Positions 1 through 10,790 of a stretch of 64,000 nt of DNA are shown here, one piece after another. The notes below the pieces were generated by a model. It was not told where the DNA came from and ran no database searches. It saw only the letters and a program-made list of their open reading frames with translations. The translations under genes and the position numbers were made by a program. Origin of the DNA: Enoplolaimus lenunculus (lineage: Eukaryota > Nematoda > Enoplea > Enoplida > Thoracostomopsidae); NCBI GenBank assembly GCA_030248215.1, contig JASANG010003460.1:101953-165952 (forward strand), in the 5' to 3' direction. Every line of letters begins with the position of its first letter. The stretch's first letter is position 1.

Positions 1-1491
1 AGAAAATATTTTCAATTTTAATTGTCATATTTGGAATGCTTTACGAAAAGTTAAAACAGTGGAATTTTAACAAATATAGACCGGTTGAGTGGCGGAAACA
101 CATCTTTGAAAAGTTTTCCCAAACAGCACTGTTATGTGATTAATTATCAACAGAAGTTTTTAGTTGATGAGTTATATTTTTGTCAGTACTTGGTACGATG
201 TCAACTATGTTTGCAGTGAAACATGCACTGAACCGTTCAATAAACGCGATGGGTTTTCTAATGTCGAAGGTATCAGCGTGGCACATTAAGGATTTTAGAA
301 ACGGGGCAATGGCAATGATTTCTAAAAATGTCGAAAGGACGGATTCCTGTGTTACCATCTGGAAAAGTGTCTAAAAACCTTAGACCAAGCATCACAGAGG
401 GGGGCCTAGAGCCCCAAACCATCCGCAGGCTACGCGATTGGTTAGAAGTTTCTATATATATAGACTGAAAACCAAGGTCTATGTGTCTTTTCTTTTCCTT
501 AATATGTTTCGGAATCTTATCACAGAATTCTAATTTATATATTTTCGTAAAATTTTCGTCAGTCATTTAAACTTTTGCGCAATTGAAGATTGTGATTATA
601 TTTTGTTCATAAGTCAACACTGGCTTACGGAAATTCTAAAAACCTATGGAAATGTAGATTTCAGAGCTAATTTACAAAGCCTTATAGACTAAAGATTGAC
701 AAGCCGAATATTCTCACACTTTCTGTCTTTATAGAAGATCCAGTAATCAACCAGACCAGTGTTTATTCACTGCAATTAAATCCGTCAGAAATAAATATAG
801 ATTTATCAAAGCAGCAACAAATAGCATGCAGGCACAGATTTTAGCCTATGGTCATATCGCGTATGTTAGCATGCACAATCTTTGACGTTTGGCGAATTCA
901 GTAGTTTCTAATAGTCAGGACCCAGTGAAACATAATCGGGACAAAAACTCTCGAGCAAAGCGAGCGCAGAGCCGAACGCTATTTTAGCATGCTAAACCTA
1001 AACACAAAATATTGTTTATGATACACTTTTAGGGAGACCTAACCCGAGGTGCCTCCTTTGAATCAATCAGTGTGTACTATTAAATAGAAATTTGGTCTCA
1101 CTGTGCGAATTATTACTGGTAAGCTAAATGAACAGGAAAAGCGCTAAATAAGTTCTTTGATCATAAACTAGTGAACCAATTTTCAATTCGCTGAAAATTG
1201 GAAACCATTTAATTCAACTCTACAAACTGTGTCGTATGGTATATTTAAATATTAAATTTTTACTCAAAAAATTTTACATTAGGCTTTAAAAAGTCATATT
1301 TAGGCTTGGAATGTTTATGGTAGTTTAGGTGTAGCTCAAATATGCAAAAATTTCCAAAACGCTAGCTAAAAATGCAACCCGCTAACGTCCAAGATGACTT
1401 TTCCTACTAATATTTTAGACAAGATTGACATGTTGCCAATAAAATGGTGTTTGTGTGGCATCACCTTTCGTATTTGTTTCTTAAAAATCAC
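1..1491. other. Gene-free stretch
   Basis: I see no convincing exon, RNA gene or complete transposon here. The open frames near 140-566 lack recognisable motifs and overlap on both strands, which is typical of chance. A short motif AGCAAAGCGAGCGCAGAG near 954 recurs in looser form near 19155 and 59570 (GCGAAGCGAG), so part of the stretch is probably old dispersed repeat. It lies downstream of the inferred 3' end of the doublecortin gene on the minus strand. Confidence 0.5.
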
Positions 1492-4400
1492 TCATCTTCG
1501 TGAACCGCGTACGCTTTTTGCAGTTGAGGATCGTCGATTTTCATCATCCGAGCTAAAATGTTTTTCGCAATTAAATCATCAATCACAAGCGCCTATACAA
1601 TGGGGAAAAATATGGTAATATATGCTATCGCAAAGTTTCTAAAGAAACCAGATAAAAGACTATTTTGTAGGTTTTAGAATATGCTGGTTCCTTACTACAG
1701 ATTAAATTGTTTCACTTTTTATGCTCGTCCAGAAAAAACCTGCGTTTCAGTTTACTTGACTGTAAAGATTCGAGCGAAATTGTTACCATTATTTAATTTA
1801 TCGGGATTATAAGCAACTTCCTTCTGGAAAAGTATAGTCGTCTAAAACGTTCAAAAAACGCTTGTACTTGAGATGTGATACCAACGTCCCAAAAGTTTTT
1901 TGCTTCCCATTAGCGGATTGTACGGTGGCTATGGGTCTGGTTGAAATGTTTGAAATCTGGTTATTTTGTGTCAAAAACAATCGATCTAACACGCACCCTC
2001 CGCTTTCAAATTTCATCTGATGCGCTGCGACAATATACGATTCACGGTCTTCCAACTGGTGCGGTTTCAGTATTTCGCTACCATCTTCGCCGTAAACATA
2101 TCGAATTTCGTCATCAGTTGAAAGTTTCAAGCTGCGATTTAGCAGGCCGAGAAGCTGTCCCATTGTGGTCACGTGATTTTTGATAACAATTCCGCGTTCA
2201 CTGCAAATTTTGAAATAATTAACGAACTAAGTTCTATCGTTTTACTCTGTCAGTGGAAAAATGCTAAACAGGCAACAGATCATAGATGCTAAATGATAAA
2301 AATTGAAATTGGACAACCGTCAACTTGAAACTAAACGTATTTAAATTCTAAACATTTCTTGGAACCATTAATAATAACAAGGAAGTAATTTTGACTGTAC
2401 GACTATTTTAAAATACGAACATTTTAAATGAAAAAAAAACATTTCATACGGGCCGGTAGTCAGGAAAGCTCAGACCTTCTGAAAAATTTAAGCCTCCCTA
2501 GGAAACTTTCAATTTTACATATCGAAACGTACATATCGGAAGTATTTTCACCTCGAGATTGAAACAATTCGGCATTCAGAGCCATTTAAAGTATGGAGAT
2601 TCGCAGTTTATTTGTTATATTTATAAACTGAAGGTGAAAAATAGCGGAACCTGAGTTCGATAAACTTAGCCGGAGTCGCAATTGCTAGAGGCATACCATA
2701 GGATGCACAAAGACGCTTTGATTGCATACCCAGATTTTAATTACTTTCATCGTGTGACTACTTACTAGTCTTTATCTTCATCCGACGCTCGAAAGTACAC
2801 TTTGCGCAAATCAGCTTTACGTCTTCGCCGAATACTATCATTTCGCTGGAAACAAAAAATTAAAATTAACTAAATGGCAGACAAATTTTAGGGCTCGTAT
2901 TTCACCAAAGCATATACCACCTATAACCAGTTGCTGATACGTGTTGCAACTGTTGAACCAGCAAATGCTGATGCTTAAAGTTCGCCACAAGTTTTGCGTA
3001 TGATTAGCTCTACCCCAGTACCAATTTTGAGTTCAACAACTGCAATCCTTAGTGAGTTTGAATCCTATTACTAACTGATGATAGCTGCTATACATATTTG
3101 AGAGTATATTCCAGAAACAATACATGTCGGTTATTAAGGAACCCGGCAATAAATCGGTTAATTCTTCATTTCAACTTAGGTACACGGCAATGCTGTGCTA
3201 TTTAAAATATGAAACTTAAACGGTATAATCATTGTGTATGGCGTTTTGGCAAGGACTGCAACCAGGGATTGTAAATAGTGAAGAAACGACAATTTTCTGT
3301 GGATCCAAGAAAGTTAGGCAAACAAAAGTTTATTTACTTATCGTCAAAAATTAGTTGACCAGGTGGTTGAAAATGTGCCTTGCTTTACGGCCGAGCTCCG
3401 AACCAGCCTAATGTTATGAAAAAACTACAAAACACTAGGCTGCGGTGTATCCAGTAGGATGAGGTGATCATCAACGCTTCTGTAGTGAAAGTTTTGAAAC
3501 GCAAGCGATTCATCTGAGGCTCAAAAATGTGTTGTAGTCAAACAACAGAAAATCATGGCGCGGACACAACGAGTATTAAAGAAGTTATTTCGAAATATTG
3601 CAATAACTGGTAAAATATGCTTTAAAAACCAAAAATTAAAAGCACAAACGGTATCCGTATTCACCGAAAAATCCCGAATCTGCCACTGCTGGGAAGAAAA
3701 GCATAACAAACCAAAGCCAGTAAATTTGTGTCTTGCATTAATATACATGATGATACTTGGTTCACTTTACCTTTCTGCGTACTTCAACTTCGTCTTCTGA
3801 TGACTCCGCAAGCAAATCTTTGAGCTTTTCGTATCTGAAAATAAAATCGTAGTTCTTATTATGTTTAGTGGGTACCAGATTTAGATATTCATGGATTGTG
3901 AAGAAACATTCAATGTATGTTTCAGTGTGTTATTCATATAATCTGATAATTAATTGGATTAAATGTATGTTGAGACTTGGTTTATACTTGTAAAGTACAC
4001 GTTCTCTACTGCAAATCCAAAATTTCAAAAACCCAAATAACCGCTCTAACCCTCCGCTAATCGGATAGTACTCTTCTTCTCCACAACAGACAAATTGGTT
4101 CTGAAAATCGTTTTGTAATTGATCCAGGTTCGTAATACGACGTCTGCCTCGTGGTGTAAACAATTTTTCAATGCGCCCTAGAATTCAAATGTATATTCTA
4201 AAATGCAGTTGAAATTCAAATATTATATTACACGAAGCATTCGTTGATTGCAGATACATAATCTGTTTCAATGCTGAACGTGCACCGCCTACAAGCATTG
4301 AAGAATTAAAATTGATTAATTCCTATTGCTAATAAAGAATTAAAATAATCGCTCTGTTGTTCACTTCATTACATCCTGGAAACATTGGTTTACCTGCGTT

Positions 4401-6514
4401 CACGGGCGCCGGTAAATATGGACAAAAGAATCCAGCTATCCTTCCATACGTTTTGCTTAATAGTGTCGGGTCACATTGTCGCTCATTACTTTCAAACCTA
4501 AACCCAATTTTCTGGCGGCGCTCGCGCTCAGAGTCGGACAAAAAAATTTCAATTTTCTGGCGGCGCTCGCGCTCAGAGTCGGACAAAAAAAATTCAATTT
4601 TCTGGCGGCGCTCGCGCTCAGAGTCGGACAAAAAAAATTCAATTTTCTGGCGGCGCTCGCGCTCAGAGTCGGACAAAAAAAATTCAATTTTCTGGCGGCG
4701 CTCGCGCTCAGAGTCGGACAAAAAAATTCAATTTTCTGGCGGCGCTCGCGCTCAGAGTCGGACAAAAAAAATTCAATTTTCTGGCGGCGCTCGCGCTCAG
4801 AGTCGGACAAAAAAATTTCAATTTTCTGGCGGCGCTCGCGCTCAGAGTCGGACAAAAAAAATTCAATTTTCTGGCGGCGCTCGCGCTCAGAGTCGGACAA
4901 AAAAAATTCAATTTTCTGGCGGCGCTCGCGCTCAGAGTCGGACAAAAAAATTTCAATTTTCTGGCGGCGCTCGCGCTCAGAGTCGGACAAAAAAAATTCA
5001 ATTTTCTGGCGGCGCTCGCGCTCAGAGTCGGACAAAAAAATTTCAATTTTCTGGCGGCGCTCGCGCTCAGAGTCGGACAAAAAAAATTCAATTTTCTGGC
5101 GGCGCTCGCGCTCAGAGTCGGACAAAAAAATTTCAATTTTCTGGCGGCGCTCGCGCTCAGAGTCGGACAAAAAAATTTCAATTTTCTGGCGGCGCTCGCG
5201 CTCAGAGTCGGACAAAAAAATTTCAATTTTCTGGCGGCGCTCGCGCTCAGAGTCGGACAAAAAAATTTCAATTTTCTGGCGGCGCTCGCGCTCAGAGTCG
5301 GACAAAAAAATTTCTGACGAGGGGATGGGCTGGGAAATGTAGCCCATGTGAAGATCAGGGGCGGAGCGTTTTTGTGTGGGACTAAAAAATAGTAACCTTA
5401 ACCTGTAGAGTAATTTTTCTCTTGGCTTAGGCTTAGGCTTAGGAATATGCTTATAATACTGTTCCTCCCCTGTTCTTTACATTGCCGCAAATGTTATGAA
5501 ACGCAAAAATTTGAAGGTTTTATCAAAGCAAATATTTTCTGAGGGTAAAAATTGTGTATTTTGTCACGAAAAATTTTCTTAGAGGGAAAGTTATAAGGTG
5601 GGACCTAAACCAATTTCTCACAAAAAATTCTGGCCGAGGTCGTACGACTCCTGCCGCCACCTGGATCCGCTAGTGCTCACGCTATCCTCTACAACTAAAT
5701 TTTAGTGCAAAAAGATTAGTATACGTGAAGTGCAATATATCTTTTGTGTTTTGAATAAATTGCTACAAATTTAATGCTTCCATGACTATAACCGTTTCAT
5801 ATATATATGTTCGCTAAATCAAAGGTCCTCTATTTTTCGAATACAGTTCATAATTGTTATAGTTTTAGCTTATCATCAGACTTATGCCACGAATCATGGT
5901 TTATGCGATACCTAGGATAGTAATAGAACATTGCCTTAGGCCTATGCTTAGGCTAGATATTAGTTTTGGTTTAATTTTCATAATTTTCTCGAGGCCCGTT
6001 CTAGCATACATGCCCTAAAGCAGTATTGAACGATATTGACAGGAATTTTAATATCGCGATACAAGGGGCGCATCCCGGCATAGGTGCTCCAAAAAATTAA
6101 AATGAAAATAAATATCGGATTAAGATTAAGCACTAAAATTGCGTTTGGGTATTCAATCGCTTTGCTCTCGATTATATCACTGTCATATATCACGCATCTT
6201 CCCACCGTGAGAGATTTCTGGGGCAGTTTACCTTCAAATCTTGGTCCGACCAGTTTATCAATTTGTTCCAACAATTCGTCCCAATCGGTAAACTCCGACG
6301 AACGATACAACATCACCACCGGTTTTGAGTCTTCGTCGCCATTTCGATACAAAATCAACTCTTTTTCAACGTCTCCTGGTACGAAAGGTCCTTTCGATGT
6401 GGCCCGGCCGCCTTTTGCTTTTTGTCGACTGTTCCCTAAACGCGAGCCTTTGTTTCTTGCATTTGGTTGCGTATCGTAGTACGTAAACTTGTGTATTCCA
6501 CCGGTTGTCTCCAT
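1492..6514 (-). CDS. Two-domain doublecortin (DCX) protein, six exons
   Basis: Hand-assembled minus-strand exons are 6514-6232, 4177-4051, 3834-3771, 2845-2766, 2200-1997 and 1552-1492. All junctions are GT-AG, phases match throughout, and the total is 819 nt (272 residues). DCX domain 1 spans about residues 51-140: it starts ELILYRNGD, continues WDELLEQIDKLVG, then across the intron EKLFTPRGRRRITNLDQL, and ends FVCCGEEEYYPISGGYEKLK. A linker rich in acidic then basic residues follows (SSEDEVEVRRK, RRRRK). DCX domain 2 spans about residues 170-250 (VYFRASDEDKDYERGIVI, GQLLGLLNRSLKL, IRYVYGEDG, ESYIVAAHQMKF). DCX domains bind microtubules or tubulin, and tandem DCX proteins act on microtubule bundles and cilia. 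The first five exons are well supported. The last (Ser/Arg-rich, stop TGA at 1494-1492) is inferred from an acceptor and phase. Alternatively exon 5 reads through to a stop at 1807. The RNGD turn is intact in domain 1 but diverged in domain 2. Confidence 0.85.
2625..2700. repeat. Relic of CCGGAG-type dispersed repeat in DCX intron 4
   Basis: The stretch containing AGGTGAAAAATAGCGGAACC and TTAGCCGGAGTCGC resembles the better-preserved sequence at 47128-47206 (AGGTGAAAAATACCGGAGCC, TTGCCGGAGCCGG). It lies in the intron between exons 5 and 4 of the doublecortin gene and looks like an old copy of the same dispersed repeat. Confidence 0.45.
4505..5313. repeat. 18-copy minisatellite, unit 44-45 bp, in DCX intron 1
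   Basis: A nearly invariant core (TCTGGCGGCGCTCGCGCTCA then GAGTCGGAC) recurs every 44-45 bp from 4511 to 5276, giving 18 copies. Copies differ mainly in the length of the A-run and in the linker (AAATTC or ATTTC). Most of the array is a multiple of 3 and contains few stops, so long open frames appear on both strands; they are by-products, not genes. The unit is GC- and CpG-rich against an AT-rich background. The array sits in the first intron of the doublecortin gene (4178-6231). Confidence 0.95.
5356..5675. mobile_element. Probable non-autonomous DNA element, hAT-like ends
   Basis: The left end reads CAGGGGCGGAG and the right end CTGGATCCGCTAGTG, whose complement begins CACTAGCGGATCC; these resemble hAT-type inverted ends. 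The interior (GAAACGCAAAAATTTGAAGG, then units with GGGAAAGTTATAAGGTGGGA) is shared with 50790-51062. I found no clean target-site duplication. It lies in DCX intron 1, just downstream of the minisatellite in window coordinates, and includes a short TTAGGC run at 5421-5445. Confidence 0.45.
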
Positions 6515-9438
6515 AGTTTAAATTTTATTTAGTATTTTAGTATTTTTTTGATTTTTACGTGGTTTTTACAGGTAGTAGAGAATAATTAGAGCTCTAAATA
6601 AACGTCCGCTCGTTGTGCAAGGGAGAGTTTAGAAACATAAAAATTTTGTACTGAAAATTCAGTTACTTTCCTTTGGAGCCGTCCAATTTTCATTTTGATA
6701 CCCAAATTTTAGCCTTTGAAATTTGGAGTGTTTATTACAAAATCAGATATTTGAATAAATGACCTTTCTGTAGAGATACAGAGTCAAAATATAGAATACT
6801 TAGATTGCATTTTTTAGTCATTCAAGGAGTACTTGAAGATTTTAATTTATTACCGCTGCATAGACCCAAAAAAGAAACCATTCCCATATGATGTGCACCC
6901 CGTACTGGTATGACCTACTGCTTTAGGCAGCCAAAACCAGGGTGCTTACGTTACCTAACGCGGTATTTAAAAGATGATATATATGTGTAAAATTATGGCA
7001 TGGTATACGCAACATTTTTTCAAATATATTATGCACGCCAACAGTACCGCAACTTGGGAATCCGAGCGCGCCTTTCACATATAAGATAAGGAACGCAGCA
7101 GCCTCTCCAACAAGGGCACATATACGGGGACGCCATATACCATAGCGGAAATGTATAAACTGAGTTGTGGCGAAGGGGAAAAAGTTTTCGAAATTGCATG
7201 GTCGATTAGTTCTGCTGAAGGGCGTTGTCTCGTATGAACATCTAAGTGGCGGCGGCAGCACAGCAACCCTCCAAACGCCGCCATAATAGCTGTTACTGTT
7301 TTTGCTAACCGTCATGTATAAATTCATGCTAAAGATGTAAACTTTTTGAAAAGATTTATACAAGCATCGATGATACTTTTGTGTATTTGACTTATACGCA
7401 GTTTTAGGAATCATTTCAAAATTAGTTTGCTTAAAAACAGTTAACTAACATTCAAGAAAACAATCGCTGTCAGTTGCTAGAGAAACCATGGTGAAATGAG
7501 ATATGAAATTTGGCCAGAAAACACACAGTTTCAAATTAACCAGCCAGTTTCATTGCTTGATTTTTTGTTGGTTTAAAGCTGGGGGATACTGTGTCTTTAT
7601 TTTCGAGAATCTACCACTGGATTGAATTAATTTTGTTCCTCAATTAAATGTTGAGATTTGAGGTTGCGTACCTTTTAGCACTGAATGATATACATAGAGG
7701 TACAGTCACAACGCCAGGGACAAAATTACTAAATACACAGCAGCCTAGGCCTTTTATTACCGGCCTGATAAAGCATACATGTAGTCTTTAGTTACAGTTC
7801 ACACAGGCTACCGAAAAAATATAGACCATAGATTTACAGATCCTTTTTCAAAGGGTTTAGTATAAAAGAAGGGAAAAAAACGCCAAGTTGCTATGCCTCC
7901 CAATTTTACGGTAAGATGATAATGTAAAGCAGAACCTGCCATCATTGTCACTTTAAAGTCAAAACACTAAAAAACATATATAGTTTTAGATGACTTGTTT
8001 TTACTACAAATATTGGTAGTTTGCAATTGAATGGGGTGTTCCGGTTTTGTTGATCATCTGTAATAACAGCCTGTTGATTTTTAAATCAGTTTTACTGGAG
8101 TATCAGATGTAAGAGGGATTTTATAATAGTCGGAGTTCCTTTTTTGAGTCTGAAACAGTAGGTGTTCATATTAATAGTTGGGGTAGAGTCAGTAAACACC
8201 AACTGCCGTAGTTAGATGGCGTGCGCGCTTCCTGCATTAAATAAAGTTTAGAACACAATTTGATTGATTACTCAACGTAGTATGTTACCTATATTATTCA
8301 TTCATAGCATCATATCCGGGTTGCAAATCCTTATTTGTAAAGTAACGAACGTAAACCACAGGGAATGGCTTATATATAAATGATATGTGTGTGCAAATGC
8401 GGATCCAGAGGGCGCGGCGGATTCCCCTCCCATCAGAAAATTTTTTTATGATAAATTCATAGCGGCAAACCTTACAGTTTACTTTATAACAACTTGTGGG
8501 TTGAAGAATAAATAACAGTGTGTGACTTAATAACAGCGAGGAAACTATTCATTTGAGAAGCGGAACACATATCAGCCACACCCTCTTAATCCGGAAAATT
8601 GATTCCTTTAAATGAGTAAAAAATATACTGACGTGGCATTCGAACCCTTCCAAACAAGCTTAAGCCTAAGCTAAGGCCTAAGCCTGTCGAGTTCTAAATC
8701 TCAGTTACTTATGCCATAATGCGCGATTTACAATATTCCAGTGAGCGTTTCAACAAAGTCTTTTGTAGCCCCGGCCTAAAAAAGATGTCATTTTCCTAAT
8801 GTGTTTGGGTTTGACCTACATCAAAACTATACGAGATTTGGTGATATCGTTGAATAAATTATACTAAATGGCGCAAAACTATTTTCATGCGCACAGCACT
8901 TAAAACTTTGGCCAGACAAAAATTTTCAAAAAATTCGTGTATTTTATGCAAATTGAAATTTATCGAACATTACGACTAAACTGAAATTACACAAAACAAT
9001 GCTCTGATAAGAGACTCTTTCGCAAACACAGCTACGACACAACGGATAAAAGTTTTTGCATAATTGAAACGATTTAACAATGTAAATATACATGAGACAA
9101 TATTTCCGAATCTGATGAAATAATGCGAGCCCTATTTTCACAACTGGATGCAACTCCTATTACAAGTTAGTAATTCGTTTTCAAACCAGCGAACTGCAGC
9201 AGTTATAAATATCAACTTTGACACGAAGGTAGAAAAAGCGCAGCGCAAGAAACGACAAAAATTTCAAACCTCACCATTTTGTGGTTCGAAATATACAAGG
9301 TTGATCACCAAGTGGTAACGTGAGCTATATACATATGAAAATATGCGCATAGGGCTCAATAAAATGTGTACTCGGTTTGATCCTAGTGCTATTAGTTTAC
9401 AATTTACCTCATTTCAAATCTTACATATTTTCTGTTTA
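6515..9438. other. Intergenic stretch upstream of the DCX gene
   Basis: No gene is convincing. A relatively GC-rich patch at 7050-7290 contains a 69-codon minus-strand frame starting MAAFGGLLCC at 7284; I do not recognise the product and cannot exclude a first exon or a repeat. A degenerate AAGCCTAAGCC block lies at 8657-8690. A fragment with GCGGATCCAGAGGGCG near 8400 resembles hAT-type MITE ends. Confidence 0.4.
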
Positions 9439-9892
9439 ATGCGTCATCCACATTAATTTGCGACCGGCTTGTGAAAATCAAAAACGCCTTTTTCCAAGTT
9501 GAGTTTGGAAAAATAGTTTTGGGGTGTAAATATCACAAGCAAAAATTTGTAAACTACTCATCTATTCGATAAAAGAAAAAATATTCTATTTCGTGCTAAA
9601 ATTTAGTCGCGTTGCCAATTTTCCATTTGATGACAAAATTTAACAGGGCAGTGGGAAATTGAATTTACGAAATTTTGCCATTTCCTTTATCTACGGATTT
9701 ATTTTCGCAAGTTGCAAATTGAAGTTGATAAATCAATATCAACTTACTACTCGATTTTAGAAAATCGACGGCAAAGGTTAATTGGAAAAGTTTTCAAATT
9801 CAATTTTCCACTGCTACCCTTCTTCAAACTCAAGTTGGAAAAAGGCGTTTTTGATTTCCACAAGCCGGGCGCAAATTAATGTGGATGACGCA
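9439..9892. mobile_element. Foldback MITE with inverted arms of about 65-70 bp
   Basis: The left arm begins ATGCGTCATCCACATTAATT and the right arm ends with its complement. The arms match over about 65-70 bp with only a few differences, through ACGCCTTTTTCCAA. The 454-bp element has no coding capacity. The palindromic layout is typical of a non-autonomous cut-and-paste or foldback transposon; the superfamily cannot be assigned. Confidence 0.8.
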
Positions 9893-10047
9893 TAAGCTAA
9901 ACTTAATGAACTCTTAGATACACATAATTTCTGGCCTGCACTTGTTACTGAAACTAAATATATGTTTATTTAATCTCGTGTTAAACTAACTTAAAAACAC
10001 GTTAGTTTAAGCAAGAGTGCATGATACCCTTCAACAAGAGTATGCAA

Positions 10048-10123
10048 CTGGGTACATTCTATGTAAAAAAATGTACCCAGCGCGCGTTGCATTTTTGGCT
10101 TACCCCCCTTACTTTGGGGGGGT
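10048..10123. other. Two adjacent hairpins
   Basis: CTGGGTACATT (10048-10058) pairs perfectly with AATGTACCCAG (10070-10080) across an 11-nt loop. About 25 bp further on, TACCCCCC and GGGGGGGT form a second short hairpin. They lie between the foldback element and a MITE. Role unknown; this could be the end of a decayed element. Confidence 0.5.
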
Positions 10124-10243
10124 GTCAAAATCTTCATAGATGCTGAAATTCATGTGCTGTTTTCATATACTGAAAAGTGGTAAATTGAAGTCGTTTACTG
10201 AGACGATCTTGTAGTCTGCGCACATGTATTACAGTTGCTGTAA

Positions 10244-10686
10244 CTGTAGAGACCCCAATAAGAGTAGGAAAACTGATATTTTTTGGCCTCTCTATAGGGT
10301 GCTCATTGTTGTTTGGTTGCGAACAGTTATTTCTTTTTAACCCGGCCTCCGCCACCGTTCGTTACTGATATTATATCCGGTATTGCAATTATTCGTTGAA
10401 TTAAACGTTTGTTTTGTATCAAAAGCTTCAGCGACAACGCAAGGTTATACGTAGGAATGTACTTTCAAAATGTAAGTATACTTTAAAGTTTCGAACTCAA
10501 CTTTATTTGGTCTTGGGGTCATTTTTGCACAACAATTAGGGAGAATTGACATTTATGGACTCTAATTTAAATTAGGGTTTAGGGACTCTATCCGCTTACG
10601 GAATCTTATTAGTGATACGGACTCCTGTTGATTGAGACTTAAAATCGAGAGCCGCTTACTCCCTCTTGTTCGGGTCACCACAATAC
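10244..10686. mobile_element. MITE, GACCCGAATAAG family, copy 1
   Basis: The left end TAGAGACCCCAATAAGAG is roughly complementary to the right end CTCTTGTTCGGGTCACCAC. The body (GGCCTCTCTATAGGGTG, CTCCGCCACCGTTCGTTACT, GGAATGTACTTTCAAAATG, blocks of GACTC) aligns with the copy at 26812-27237. It is the most diverged of the long copies and sits just downstream of the GPCR's inferred stop codon. Confidence 0.7.
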
Positions 10687-10790
10687 ACTACACGTTGTAT
10701 TTTTGCTGTAAGTATACTGTATAGAGTTTGTACTTAGCTGCTCATAGTATACTCTATGATTGAAAGGGTTATGTTCTAAACGACACAATT

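Noticed and set aside
4357..5385. Long overlapping open frames on both strands (up to 342 codons)
   Set aside because: They are translations of a minisatellite of about 45 bp, a near-multiple of 3 with few stops; frames slip at A-run length changes and the plus-strand product differs only by copy linker.
5421..5445. Short TTAGGC run read as a telomere or chromosome end
   Set aside because: Runs are short, degenerate, interstitial and repeated in both orientations across the window; a true telomere would be a long uniform array at a sequence end.
7075..7414. Overlapping minus-strand frames of 69 and 163 codons
   Set aside because: GC-rich patch opens two frames at once; no domain recognised and no splice-site support, so left as intergenic.
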